From: a virus
Direction: 5' to 3' (one strand)
Length of the DNA stretch: 31,403 bases
IMG/VR virus record: IMGVR_UViG_3300010885_016477
Coordinates: 1-31,403 of that record
A program made the translations under genes and the position numbers. The stretch's first letter is position 1. Every line of letters begins with the position of its first letter. Positions 5,163 to 13,420 of the stretch are shown piece after piece. Under the pieces are notes generated by a model. That model ran no database searches. It worked only from the letters and a program-made list of their open reading frames with translations, and was not told the origin of the DNA.

Positions 5163-6398
5163 ATGCCCTTACAGATTCGCAGAGGCACCGAACAACAAAG
5201 AACAGATATTGCAGCACCATTCGCCCCGGGTGAATTGGTGTATATTACCGATACTCAAAAATTATGGATCGGTGATGGCATTGTTAGAGGCGGTGTACAG
5301 GTTACAGGTTTCAATGCAGAAGATGCAAGAGATGCGGTAGGTGCAGCATTGGTTGCTGGTGTGCATCAAAACATTTCATTTACATACGGCACTACACAAG
5401 ACACTGCAAATAGAATTGATGCTACAGTTAGTCTTTCTAATCTACTCGGTGATTTAAATTTAAATAGTCGTAATATTGTAGGAACAGGAAACATCCAGAT
5501 TAATGGAATGGTATTTGCTAATTCCTTTATTGGGTCTGTTTTTCCAGACGGTTCGTCTTTAGGTGGACGTGCTTTAGTAGACGGCGGTTTAGCCAAAATT
5601 GAACTTGACGGTACTGTTAAAGGAAATGTAATTCCCGGAACAACCAATGCTTATGATCTAGGCTCAAATACATTTAAATTTAAAAATCTATATCTTCAAG
5701 GTTCTGTTACTGCTGGCACATTAACTGGTGCCTTAACTGGTAACACTACCGGGTATCATACAGGTGATGTTAAAGGATCGTTATTCGGTGATGACTCTAC
5801 AGTCATTATCAATGCTGCTGGGCCTGCAATAATAACTGCAAATACTATTTCAACAGTAACATTAACTGCTACTGGTGAGTTCTATTCAAATAGTATTTCC
5901 ACAGCTGACAGCAATAACACTGGTTTAGAAATTTATTCCAAACGTGGTAACGGTATTGATTTTAATACATTCAATGGAACACTTGCTAGTCCAACAACAA
6001 CATTAGCCGGAGAGTATGTTGGATCTATTACACTTAAAGGTAGGAATGGCTCAGCAGCTTATGTGGTGGCAGGAGCTATAAATGCTCAATGGGATGCGAC
6101 TGCAACATTATCCGACGAATATCCAAAATCAATAGTAAGGTTAATTGCAGGAGCGGGCAGCACCAATACTAAACAAGCATCACTAAGTGGAGTGACAGGT
6201 GTATTCACCGCTCCATTACAGTCAACTACGGTATATTCTGTAGCAACTACAGCATTGCCTAGCGCAGTAACAATGGGTGTAGGTGCTAGAGCATTTGTAT
6301 CAGACGCTACCTCTACAACATTTGCAGCGGCTTATGTGGGATCTAGTACTAACAAAGTTCCAGTTTACTCAGACGGCACAGTCTGGCGTATTGGCTAA
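5163..6398 (+). CDS. Tail-fibre/receptor-binding type structural protein
   Basis: 411 residues. The N-terminus MPLQIRRGTEQQRTDIAAPFAPGELVYITDTQKLWIGDG (residues 1-40) is a repeated phage structural motif: a small beta domain with GELxYxTDTxxLxxGDG, found in tail fibres, collars and the Mtd N-terminal domain. The middle is full of Gly, Ser, Thr and Asn with short repeated strands, typical of trimeric beta fibres. Residues 165-172 (AYDLGSNT) and the 186-203 stretch with three TG-type turns are examples. The C-terminus has a globular flavour (YVGSSTNKVPVYSDGTVW). It probably forms part of a virion adhesin. It is followed directly by the enzyme island, so the tail protein could be the target of the modification enzymes, though nothing proves this. 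Confidence 0.85.
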   Translation: MPLQIRRGTEQQRTDIAAPFAPGELVYITDTQKLWIGDGIVRGGVQVTGFNAEDARDAVGAALVAGVHQNISFTYGTTQDTANRIDATVSLSNLLGDLNLNSRNIVGTGNIQINGMVFANSFIGSVFPDGSSLGGRALVDGGLAKIELDGTVKGNVIPGTTNAYDLGSNTFKFKNLYLQGSVTAGTLTGALTGNTTGYHTGDVKGSLFGDDSTVIINAAGPAIITANTISTVTLTATGEFYSNSISTADSNNTGLEIYSKRGNGIDFNTFNGTLASPTTTLAGEYVGSITLKGRNGSAAYVVAGAINAQWDATATLSDEYPKSIVRLIAGAGSTNTKQASLSGVTGVFTAPLQSTTVYSVATTALPSAVTMGVGARAFVSDATSTTFAAAYVGSSTNKVPVYSDGTVWRIG

Positions 6399-6412
6399 TA
6401 TCTAACTAATTT

Positions 6413-6453
6413 TTGTTCATGGCAGTACCGGCAATAAATATTGCCATGAACAA
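6413..6453. repeat. 12-bp inverted repeat covering the start codon of the first island gene
   Basis: TTGTTCATGGCA (6413-6424) is the exact reverse complement of TGCCATGAACAA (6442-6453), separated by 17 bases that contain the late-like box. The right arm includes the ATG at 6446-6448. In RNA the start codon would be paired. A smaller nested repeat GGCAAT/ATTGCC (6430-6445) competes with it. There is no Shine-Dalgarno sequence. Confidence 0.8.
6433..6440 (+). promoter_or_regulatory. T4-late-like promoter box of the first island operon
   Basis: AATAAATA matches the TATAAATA late consensus in seven of eight bases. The start of transcription, about six bases beyond, would fall at the ATG at 6446, implying a leaderless mRNA. 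The box sits inside the loop of the inverted repeat 6413-6453. Confidence 0.45.
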
Positions 6454-7183
6454 CATCACAGGTATAGTTAATAGTCCATATATAGATTTACAAAATCATA
6501 TCGACCTAAAATCCTACGACATGCTCCATTCGGAAATATGTCTTGGTTTTTCTAAAGCGTCTCATTTAACAATAAACGGTTCACAAATAATTAATGAAGG
6601 GTCTATTAATCCCGGAAAATTTAAACCGTTATACGAAGCTTATAAAGAACTTCGATCGTTACCTGAATCCGATCCACTTAAACAAGCCGCACAAGGACTT
6701 GATTATAATCAACTAACCACCTATCTAAAATATGCGTTTGGTGGATATGACCTTTACACTCGGCATGTGCTATTTGAAAATTGTACAGAAGAAATAATTT
6801 TAGGTGAAGTAGCCGAATACTTTCCTAATGTAATAAAATGGATCTTGAATTTAAAAGACATTGGTGTTTTTTCAAACATTGACGGTGCTACATTTTTTCT
6901 ATTAGAAGCTGGCGGTGTCCCGTATGAACACTGTGACCCGGCACCGTCACCAGAGTCAGTATCCAGGGTGCCAGAATTTATACATATCAAGACAGATCTC
7001 GATAGACCGTTTTATCTAATTGATCCGCTATCAAAAGAAAAAACCTACATCACAACAAGAGCTGCATGGTGGAATGAAAGAGATTGGCATGGTGGGGAAC
7101 CTATTCTTAAACCTACGTATACATTCAGAGTGGACGGCACGTTTACTAACGAATTTAAAGAAAAGATATTAAAAAATGCTTAA
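6446..7183 (+). CDS. AspH-like 2OG-Fe(II) oxygenase, paralogue 1
   Basis: 245 residues. The C-terminal part carries a double-stranded beta-helix dioxygenase pattern: His162-x-Asp164 (EHCDP), His215 (DWHGG) and Arg228 (TFRVDG), the facial triad plus 2-oxoglutarate arginine. The N-terminal 100 residues form a helical domain shared with the next gene and with 15351-16151, whose recurring motif is NPYIDL..(Y)IDL.SFDKLHPEI.KGFA. The chemistry is probably Fe(II)/2OG hydroxylation; the substrate is unknown. I chose ATG 6446 because it aligns with the sister protein's start; in-frame starts at 6413 and 6419 also exist but none has a ribosome binding site. It overlaps the next gene by eight bases. Confidence 0.78.
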   Translation: MNNITGIVNSPYIDLQNHIDLKSYDMLHSEICLGFSKASHLTINGSQIINEGSINPGKFKPLYEAYKELRSLPESDPLKQAAQGLDYNQLTTYLKYAFGGYDLYTRHVLFENCTEEIILGEVAEYFPNVIKWILNLKDIGVFSNIDGATFFLLEAGGVPYEHCDPAPSPESVSRVPEFIHIKTDLDRPFYLIDPLSKEKTYITTRAAWWNERDWHGGEPILKPTYTFRVDGTFTNEFKEKILKNA

Positions 7184-7937
7184 GGGAATATTTGGAAACC
7201 CATACATAGACCTGTCAACCTATATAGATCTTACAAGTTTTGACAAATTGCATCCTGAAATATGCAAAGGGTTTGCAGTAGCTAGAGATATGGCTGCGGT
7301 TGGCAGTGTTGATGTTCCAGAAGGATTTATGAATTTAAAGGTGTACAACGATCAATTTAAACCATTGTATGTAGCGTATAACGATCTTTTAAATTTATCA
7401 GATGATAACCCTATAAAAATTAATGGTAAAGAGTTAAAGGACAACGAATTATCTACCTATCTAAAATTTGCAATGGGTGCATACGATCTGTATTCATTTT
7501 ATGTGCTTTATGATTTTAAAGATGGTTGGAGAGAGGACGAAACAATACGGGGAAGGCAAGGAATAGCTGATTATTTTCCAGCTGTTATTTCCTGGATCGA
7601 TAGTCTTGTAGAGAACAAAGTTTTTTCTCATATTGGTCGTGCTACTTTTTTTGTACAAGAAGCAGGTGGCATTTCTTTTGAGCACAAGGACCCATCGGTT
7701 GATCCTGAATACCCGGACGTGCCTAGCGAATTTATACACCTGAGTCCTTCTTTAGATAGACCGTTTTATGTTCGTGATTTTGAGACGGAAGAAAAAACTT
7801 ACATACGCACTAGAGCCGGTTATTGGAATGATCAAGACTACCACGGCGGAGATCCTGTAATGAAGCCTACATATTCACTTAGAATAGATGGCAGGTTTAC
7901 TGACGAATTTAAAGCAAAAATAAAAAATGGATTATAA
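7176..7937 (+). CDS. AspH-like 2OG-Fe(II) oxygenase, paralogue 2
   Basis: 253 residues, a tandem relative of the preceding protein. The shared N-terminal helical domain is NPYIDLSTYIDLTSFDKL, followed by GAYDLY near residue 101, and then the dioxygenase half. The triad is His170-x-Asp172 (FEHKDP), His223 (DYHGG) and Arg236 (SLRIDG). The aromatic box WN.QDYHGG matches WNERDWHGG in paralogue 1. It is probably an Fe(II)- and 2-oxoglutarate-dependent hydroxylase. The gene overlaps both neighbours (ATG inside the previous stop region; stop 11 bases beyond the next start). The pair arose by duplication and has diverged well beyond simple redundancy, which suggests two successive or alternative substrates. 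Confidence 0.78.
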   Translation: MLKGIFGNPYIDLSTYIDLTSFDKLHPEICKGFAVARDMAAVGSVDVPEGFMNLKVYNDQFKPLYVAYNDLLNLSDDNPIKINGKELKDNELSTYLKFAMGAYDLYSFYVLYDFKDGWREDETIRGRQGIADYFPAVISWIDSLVENKVFSHIGRATFFVQEAGGISFEHKDPSVDPEYPDVPSEFIHLSPSLDRPFYVRDFETEEKTYIRTRAGYWNDQDYHGGDPVMKPTYSLRIDGRFTDEFKAKIKNGL

Positions 7938-8487
7938 AATTATATGTACAGGTAATCCTAATACCGCAGGAATACCTAACGCTATCAGTAAACAATTTCC
8001 AGACACGACATTTATTTCTTTGACGTTGGGCTATGATCTTGTGTCTGAAGAAGGGCAGAACAAATTCAAAGATATAATTAAAAATTTCAATGTCTTTATC
8101 AATGTTGCCCAATTATCAGACGGCGCTCAAGAAAAACTTTTAAAAATAGCATACGCATCGGGTATGCAAGGACATGTGTTTAATATAGGAAGCATAGCGG
8201 AATACAAACGATGGGAATGGTACGATGCAGATTATACTGCCGAAAAAAGAAGTTTACGAGAAACCAGTTTAGAACTGTGTACTGAATTTTTTAAAACTAC
8301 TCACATAGTAACTGGTGGCTTTCAAGATGCAACTTCTGATCATCCAGATAGAATGGATCCCGTGGAAATTGTCAATGCTATACAATATGTGTTAAGTTCA
8401 AAAGTAAATATTCCTATCATCGGGATAGAAAAAATAAATGACATTGAAATGCAAAAACAATTAAAGGTACAACATGGTAAATTATAA
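7927..8487 (+). CDS. Short-chain dehydrogenase/epimerase-like protein
   Basis: 186 residues with a small Rossmann fold. The N-terminus has a degenerate dinucleotide motif (CTGNPNTAGIPNAI, residues 7-20) after strand YKIICTG. VFINVAQLSD (56-65) recalls the NAG strand, NIGS (86-89) supplies the catalytic serine, and Tyr103-x-x-x-Lys107 (DYTAEK) gives the YxxxK dyad. It would oxidise or reduce a hydroxyl or carbonyl with NAD(P)H. It is shorter than most SDRs (about 250) and lacks a clear substrate domain after residue 150. It lies between oxygenases, so it may act on the hydroxylated product. The start overlaps the previous gene by 11 bases, and the end overlaps the TauD-like gene by 14. Confidence 0.75.
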   Translation: MDYKIICTGNPNTAGIPNAISKQFPDTTFISLTLGYDLVSEEGQNKFKDIIKNFNVFINVAQLSDGAQEKLLKIAYASGMQGHVFNIGSIAEYKRWEWYDADYTAEKRSLRETSLELCTEFFKTTHIVTGGFQDATSDHPDRMDPVEIVNAIQYVLSSKVNIPIIGIEKINDIEMQKQLKVQHGKL

Positions 8488-9331
8488 AATACACGATAAC
8501 GGTTGGACAGTGATGTTAGAAGATTTTGATTTTAAAACAGCCACACAAGAAGATATTAATCACATAGCAAGACTGTTAGCAACAAACACCTTGGTTATTG
8601 CTCGCAAACAAAATCTTACAATTCAGGATGAAATCCGAGTTGAGAATATGTTTAAAGATCCCCAGCGATTTTACCACGACGACGAAACCAGTCCAGACTA
8701 TAATTTTAAAGGTGCTGAGATTCCAGAAGCAGATCGATATCTATTACGTGTAACTGCTGAATTGAACGAAGAAGGCTTAACTGGCATTGCAGGACACGAA
8801 AGTGAAATGCATTGGCATGCTAATGATCAAACAACTCCACATAGAAAATCTTTGGTGTGGTTGTACGGTGTTAAAGGCACTAAAGGATCTCGAACCAGCT
8901 GGAACAACAACATCATGGCTTATGAAAGTTTAGACGAAGATAAACGCAAGCCTTTAGAAAATTTAAAACTTACAGTATTAAAGAATGTTTCACTTAGAGA
9001 AGATCAAGCCGACGGCACTGATAAGATAGAAGATTACTGTCCAAATTTAGTAATGGAAAACATTGCAGGCAAAAAAGGATTTTATTTTCCGTTTTTACAA
9101 ATATCAGGATTTGAAGGATTAAGCGATGAAGAGAGTAAAGAAATAATCTCTTGGTTATCTGAGTATACCATACAAGATAAATTTTGCTATCATCACGATT
9201 GGGAAGACGGTGATGTTATTATTACTGAGCAATGGTTGGGTATTCATAAACGTTGGCCATTTAAAGAAATAGAAAAGCGCCTACTACATCGCGGCGCTTT
9301 TGAATTCCCAGATCAAGATTATAAAAGTTAA
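8474..9331 (+). CDS. TauD/TfdA-family 2OG dioxygenase with HxN motif, paralogue 1
   Basis: 285 residues. A typical TauD layout is visible: an N-terminal QEDINHIARLLATNTLVIARKQN segment, the metal motif WHAN (His115-x-Asn117), WLYGVKGTKGSRTSWNNN (129-146), the distal His258 in GIHKRW, and Arg273 in LHRGAF. The canonical first motif is HxD; here it is HxN, in this protein and in its paralogue at 13459-14313. Asn is a poor metal ligand, so iron binding may use a neighbouring residue (Asp118) or the enzyme may have altered chemistry. The family otherwise hydroxylates small acids using Fe(II) and 2-oxoglutarate. It ends in a convergent overlap with the next minus-strand gene (sharing TTAA at 9328-9331). 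Confidence 0.85.
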   Translation: MVNYKIHDNGWTVMLEDFDFKTATQEDINHIARLLATNTLVIARKQNLTIQDEIRVENMFKDPQRFYHDDETSPDYNFKGAEIPEADRYLLRVTAELNEEGLTGIAGHESEMHWHANDQTTPHRKSLVWLYGVKGTKGSRTSWNNNIMAYESLDEDKRKPLENLKLTVLKNVSLREDQADGTDKIEDYCPNLVMENIAGKKGFYFPFLQISGFEGLSDEESKEIISWLSEYTIQDKFCYHHDWEDGDVIITEQWLGIHKRWPFKEIEKRLLHRGAFEFPDQDYKS

Positions 9332-9975
9332 GGCAGTTCGTCAATAACAATATATTCGCCAGTAATACCTTGTTTGACTGCTGCATCTTCAATTAACTGT
9401 TTCCATTCATCTAATCCATCGTGTCTTGCAATAATTATATGCATACGATCTTCGTTGCTTTCATTAATTACTGAATGATGGTAATGTAAATTCATAGCAT
9501 ACACACCGCCTTCTTCCATAATTAATTCTTCACCGTCACCCCATATCCATTTACAGCCTACAGGATTGTTAAGAGCAACATTTATATTTTCAATCAGTTT
9601 CATTCTAGAATCACTGTGCAATTCTATTCTGCCCCCAGCACGTAACAGCATAAATCTAACACGCCCATAGGTCTTGCAAGGAAACACTTCCTTAAGCCAT
9701 TTGGTTGTCACTGGACACAAGTCTGCTATTTCAGTCCATATCATATCCTTGCTGGCATCTTTACCTTTTTTGTATCCGTAGGTATCGTAGTTCTCGTGCT
9801 TATCCCAACCCAATCCGTGTAGTGTTAGACTTTCCCAACCATTGTGTCCATATTCTCCTGCACGATGAGGAGAAAATTTATCTATAAGTGCAAACGCTTC
9901 AGCAAGCATTTCTTTGTAAGGTAACGGTATGTCTAGTTTTAAATATCTGCCTTCGGATTGATAATAGTCTCTCAT
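9328..9975 (-). CDS. AspH-like 2OG-Fe(II) oxygenase
   Basis: 215 residues of the aspartyl/asparaginyl beta-hydroxylase type. Motifs are RFMLLRAGGRIELHSDSR (107-124) with His120-x-Asp122, NPVGCKWIWGDGEE (137-150), then YHHSVINES with His166/167, and Arg177 in DRMHIII. Fe(II)/2OG hydroxylation is expected. An N-terminal extension of about 90 residues rich in aromatics (HGLGWDKHENYDTYGY) may hold the substrate. I place the start at the ATG overlapping the upstream stop (ATGA, 9975-9972) with AAGGA eight bases ahead; an in-frame start at 10044 would overlap the previous gene by 73 bases. It is the last gene of the 13390-9328 block and meets the plus-strand TauD-like gene at its 3' end. Confidence 0.85.
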   Translation of the reverse strand: MRDYYQSEGRYLKLDIPLPYKEMLAEAFALIDKFSPHRAGEYGHNGWESLTLHGLGWDKHENYDTYGYKKGKDASKDMIWTEIADLCPVTTKWLKEVFPCKTYGRVRFMLLRAGGRIELHSDSRMKLIENINVALNNPVGCKWIWGDGEELIMEEGGVYAMNLHYHHSVINESNEDRMHIIIARHDGLDEWKQLIEDAAVKQGITGEYIVIDELP

Positions 9976-11423
9976 GATAAAATCCTTACTTCTCCAGTTA
10001 ATGGGCAATAACTTTTCCAGTTTTCTTTTTGCCATGGCGGACAATTGAATTCGTTTATGTCAGACAGGGCAAAATCAGATACTTTTCCAAAATAGATTTT
10101 TTCAGTATCTTCTAATTTTGTGTTGTATATGTAACCTAATCTAGTTGGTATATGCAGCCAAATGTCTGGATTTATTTTTTTCAAATTAGTAATCAATGCA
10201 TTCTCTCTTGCCACTCTAAAATTAACAGGAGAAAAATGTGCATACGGAACATGATTAAATGCATCGCTTACATTTACCAATGTAGTTTCATTGGGACTAA
10301 TATAATCGAAATTATTATTAGAAAAGAAATCAGTCAGCACAAAATTAAATTTTAACTGTTTAACTTTATTCCATGTTTCTTGAAAATTTTCAAATTCCTT
10401 TTCAAATTTTACAAACCATTCTCGTATTCTGCGTTCGTGGGTAACTAAATCTAATTGATAGTTGTTAGGTACAAATTTTAATTGCTTCATGTAAAATGAT
10501 GCATAGTCTGTACCGTCCCATTCTTCTACCATAGCTTTCATGAAACTTAGCACAGGATAACTAATATCCATGAAAGTTAATTTTGTATTTTCGTGATAGC
10601 CTAGTCTAGTTATATTGTGTACCCAATTTAACCCTGTCCCCGTAGTGACAAAATGGTCTAATGTATTTCCAGGCACAGCAATGTGTTTAGGTAGCGTGTC
10701 GCTGTTCCATGGTGTAACCATAGTGTTGCAAATCAACGAGTATCCAAACAGCAAAGGAGCATGAGGTTCTCTAAAAAATGTGTGATTATATTCGTAATAC
10801 AGATATTTTTTTCCGTTACGGATCTTATCGCCTACATCACAAAAAATTGCATGGTTCTTCAACCCAGTCTCAATAAGATTCCAACCGTGGCGTTTATGTT
10901 TATAAATTCTTTCAGTTGTTCCTTCTTTGACCCATACAGGAATTTCTGTATCTTCACGAACACATTCGTCACTGCGCAACGGCTCTATTTTAGTATGTTC
11001 TTCATTCCAAGAAACTTGCCCTATCTCAGGACATCCTATTCTTTTGTATTCTTCTAAATTTACAATAAAAAATTGATTGTGTATTTCATAGTATGCATCA
11101 TTTCTGTCTAAAATATGACCGGCCACAGTAAAATGTTCTTTGCATTTTTCTTCAACTGAATTAATAATATTTTCGGACAGCGTAGGATGGGTTCCTGTAA
11201 TCACAAAAACTGCATGAGAATAAAAATCATCAGATGTGACTCGCTTTAATAATTTGTCACTATCGTCATCAATGATAATATCGTTTCCACTGTTTATAAC
11301 AAGTGAAAGAAAATAGTCGCTGACATTTCTAGCTACTTCTTTAGAATAAGTGCCGGCCTGATTTTCAATATTATCTAAGATACAATAAACTATTTTATTT
11401 TTGTGGTTAACAACGTAATCCAT
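9972..11423 (-). CDS. Large protein of unknown function with methyltransferase-like segment
   Basis: 483 residues. I do not recognise the full-length family. Residues 1-110 look like an alpha/beta nucleotide-sugar or nucleotide-binding domain (IVYCILDN, AVFVITGTHPTL). A middle stretch is rich in aromatics (HGWNLIETGLKNHAIF). From about residue 265, PGNTLDHFVTTGTGLNWV and LTFMDISYPVLSFM resemble motifs I and II of class I S-adenosylmethionine methyltransferases. The C-terminus has PTRLGYIYNT and CPPWQKENW. The sequence is soluble and lacks signal peptide or membrane helices. It lies between the PP-loop ATPase and an AspH-like oxygenase and overlaps the latter (ATGA). It may be a two-domain enzyme that modifies the island's product; the role is not readable. 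Confidence 0.6.
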   Translation of the reverse strand: MDYVVNHKNKIVYCILDNIENQAGTYSKEVARNVSDYFLSLVINSGNDIIIDDDSDKLLKRVTSDDFYSHAVFVITGTHPTLSENIINSVEEKCKEHFTVAGHILDRNDAYYEIHNQFFIVNLEEYKRIGCPEIGQVSWNEEHTKIEPLRSDECVREDTEIPVWVKEGTTERIYKHKRHGWNLIETGLKNHAIFCDVGDKIRNGKKYLYYEYNHTFFREPHAPLLFGYSLICNTMVTPWNSDTLPKHIAVPGNTLDHFVTTGTGLNWVHNITRLGYHENTKLTFMDISYPVLSFMKAMVEEWDGTDYASFYMKQLKFVPNNYQLDLVTHERRIREWFVKFEKEFENFQETWNKVKQLKFNFVLTDFFSNNNFDYISPNETTLVNVSDAFNHVPYAHFSPVNFRVARENALITNLKKINPDIWLHIPTRLGYIYNTKLEDTEKIYFGKVSDFALSDINEFNCPPWQKENWKSYCPLTGEVRILS

Positions 11424-11439
11424 TTAATTTTCCCTGTTT

Positions 11440-12165
11440 TTAAACATAGCCAAACGCCCATATTCTTTCTCTACACCACCAGCACTCTCCGCAATGCGAC
11501 TCAGGGTGATTATCATTTTCGCAACTTCGTGTAACAGGAAGCAAACTGTGTTCAACGTCTAGTGTTCTATATATTCTTGCTATGTCTTTTTTATCGTGAT
11601 TGAAGAAAGGAATATAAGCACGTTCGTCTATTGATAGTTTATCAACTACCCTGCCATCGGTAGTAAGAGGAACTTCTGAAAAACTTGTTGCCAAAGCAAC
11701 TGGAATACTAAATCCAAACAATGGATGTTCTTCTTCTGCTGCCCTAAATTTGTTATGCCAATCGGGTTGCTGGTTAGGCCATTTTGACAGTTCTTCTAAT
11801 GGAGGAAATTTAGTCAATCCCAAATAAACGATATCGACTTCTTTTTTATCTAGTGCTGCGGTTAACATGTTAATATAGAATTCTGCAGACTCGTCGGGAT
11901 CTACATAAGTTTTATGTACTGTATAATTAACATTACCTGTAAGTTTAGAGCAGGTTGCAACTACATCATCAAAATGTTTTTCTAAAATCGGCCTACGATA
12001 TTCAGCCATCATGTTATAGATATGTATGTGAGTTTTGATATTTGACATCAGTATGTATAATACCGCCGCACTATCAGCACCACAACTAACTCCTACACCG
12101 ACTGGGCCGTCTTGATACAGTCCTATTTTAATTCCGTCAATATCGATATAATTTAAATTTACCAT
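11440..12165 (-). CDS. QueC-like PP-loop ATPase with zinc motif
   Basis: 241 residues. The N-terminal P-loop VGVGVSCGADSAAVLYIL (residues 22-39) matches the PP-loop SGGxDS signature of ATP-pyrophosphatases, with Cys28 replacing the first Gly. The C-terminal cysteine cluster Cys215, Cys225, Cys228, Cys231 (HCGECWWCRERIWAFG) is the zinc site of QueC, the enzyme that converts 7-carboxy-7-deazaguanine to preQ0 by ATP-driven amidation/dehydration. The rest is divergent. No QueD, FolE or QueE gene is in the window, so a deazaguanine role is uncertain; related adenylation-amidation chemistry on another acid is possible. It overlaps the GNAT-like gene by seven bases. Confidence 0.75.
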   Translation of the reverse strand: MVNLNYIDIDGIKIGLYQDGPVGVGVSCGADSAAVLYILMSNIKTHIHIYNMMAEYRRPILEKHFDDVVATCSKLTGNVNYTVHKTYVDPDESAEFYINMLTAALDKKEVDIVYLGLTKFPPLEELSKWPNQQPDWHNKFRAAEEEHPLFGFSIPVALATSFSEVPLTTDGRVVDKLSIDERAYIPFFNHDKKDIARIYRTLDVEHSLLPVTRSCENDNHPESHCGECWWCRERIWAFGYV

Positions 12166-12710
12166 TTTTTATACTTTGCAAGTTCTTCTAAAAATTTCGT
12201 CGGGTATAATTCCCAAATAGTTTGCTCTGTGCCACGGTACATCATTTCTCTAATGCGCAGCATTTGTCCGGTAGCTTCCATAGCTGGTCCAAATATACGA
12301 TGAACAAGTCGCTGTGTCCCTACATCACTTTCATTACTGGTTATAAACAGCCTACTACCCTTAGGCACCCATTCAATACAGGCTGGAATCAAAAATTGAC
12401 TAGTGGCATGTTGATGAGTTACAATTTGATTGCGAGTACGTAGTGTATCCATGGGCAACATATCGCTGAATACACAAGTACGTGCGGCGATGCGATAGCA
12501 GTTATCTCCCATCTCTGGAAAACTATGTGCGCCTACACTACCCACGGCTTTATCGTTGTAATAAAGAATCCACACGCACCATTCTTTTTCTTTTGCTAAA
12601 CTATCTACTAGCATCTTTTGACTGGCGTTGTTTACAAAACCTCGATTTTTGGCCTGTTCGTAGAAAGAAGATAAATCTAAATCTGGAGACCAGGGTATTA
12701 TTTTATACAT
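12159..12710 (-). CDS. GNAT-like acyltransferase
   Basis: 183 residues with a GNAT-type core. The segment WCVWILYYNDKAVGSVGAHSFPE (about 44-66) fits strands 2-4 of the N-acetyltransferase fold, YRIAARTCVF (72-81) follows, and the usual R/Q-x-x-G-x-G/A acyl-CoA loop is not obvious. The second half has IEWVPKGSRLFITSN (113-127) as the beta-5-like strand. The protein ends KKW. It would transfer an acyl group from acyl-CoA to an amine or hydroxyl if the fold is right. Confidence is limited by the absence of the acetyl-CoA loop. It overlaps both neighbours, the kinase-like gene upstream and the PP-loop ATPase downstream. Confidence 0.5.
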   Translation of the reverse strand: MYKIIPWSPDLDLSSFYEQAKNRGFVNNASQKMLVDSLAKEKEWCVWILYYNDKAVGSVGAHSFPEMGDNCYRIAARTCVFSDMLPMDTLRTRNQIVTHQHATSQFLIPACIEWVPKGSRLFITSNESDVGTQRLVHRIFGPAMEATGQMLRIREMMYRGTEQTIWELYPTKFLEELAKYKKW

Positions 12711-13390
12711 TCTTTTACACGCTCAATAAAGTCTTCAGGATAGTTTGTTCTAAAACTTTCCCAACACAACTGATCCATGACCTCCCACGGTTGTGGCGTG
12801 TTCCATTCTATACCTAATCTATCTAAATGCTTACGCATTTCAGCCTGTCTGTTTGAGTGTATATGACTTTCAACATCTTGTATAGTAACCCAGGGTTCAG
12901 TTGTACGATATGTAAAAAAATAATTGATGCTTTTAAGGCGACCGTCTACTACAAAATAACTGCTAGGGTGCATACTATATTTGTGTAACCCTAGACTCTT
13001 GTGAGCTCGAATTATGTCTAGCATTTGTTCCTGCCAGTCGGGAAGTACTTTGTCAAAATTTGCTTTATTGCATCCTGCTTGTTCCCAAAAGTCAGGACCT
13101 TCTATTTCTAAAAATAATCTTTGTTTATCTAATTCTATATTAATAATTTTTGGAACTAAATCTGGAAACGCATTACGCATCTGTGTAAGGTAGTTAACTT
13201 CACGTAACCATTTCTCCTGCATGAGTAATGGATCAACAACTTGATTTTTTCCTTGATGATACTCGCTGTCGTTATGGTACCATTGGCAGAATGTTTTTTT
13301 ATCTTTGCTGATTAGGCTTGTATAAATTAAATTGTTTCTGCTTGGACTTTCGCCCGGAACGTTGTTATAGTAATACTCGAAGTCTAGCAC
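12698..13390 (-). CDS. Degenerate protein-kinase-like/phosphotransferase-like protein 1
   Basis: 230 residues beginning at GTG 13390 after GAGGAAAA. The order of features recalls a small kinase or aminoglycoside-phosphotransferase fold. A helix EKWLREVNYLTQMRNAFPDLVPKI (about 59-82) resembles the C-helix, followed by LFLEIEGPDF as a hinge, LPDWQEQMLDIIRAHKSLGLHKYSMHP (116-142) and FVVDGRLKSINYFF (146-159). The last segment occupies the place of the catalytic loop and the DFG strand, but neither HxD nor DFG is intact. A sister protein lies at 18823-19512 with the same LPxWxxQ and HPxxFxxxxGxLKxIxYxx pattern. It may be a pseudokinase or a carrier-like partner of the adjacent enzymes. Confidence 0.6.
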   Translation of the reverse strand: MLDFEYYYNNVPGESPSRNNLIYTSLISKDKKTFCQWYHNDSEYHQGKNQVVDPLLMQEKWLREVNYLTQMRNAFPDLVPKIINIELDKQRLFLEIEGPDFWEQAGCNKANFDKVLPDWQEQMLDIIRAHKSLGLHKYSMHPSSYFVVDGRLKSINYFFTYRTTEPWVTIQDVESHIHSNRQAEMRKHLDRLGIEWNTPQPWEVMDQLCWESFRTNYPEDFIERVKECIK

Positions 13391-13420
13391 TCTAATTTTC
13401 CTCTACACACTAATTTATGC

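Noticed and set aside
6413-6445. Earlier TTG/ATG starts (6413, 6419) for the first AspH-like gene
   Set aside because: They lack a ribosome binding site and do not align with the sister proteins; the longer forms would be encoded by the inverted repeat. They cannot be fully excluded.
6413-6453. The inverted repeat as an intrinsic terminator of the tail gene
   Set aside because: No T run follows the right arm on either strand in the right place, though a weak upstream T run exists on the minus side.
9976-10044. A longer start for the minus-strand AspH-like gene
   Set aside because: It would overlap the preceding gene by 73 bases; ATG 9975 has an ATGA junction and AAGGA.
11440-12165. A complete deazaguanine DNA-modification pathway
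   Set aside because: Only the QueC-like gene is present; none of the radical SAM proteins has a specific QueE look, and no FolE or QueD is in the window.
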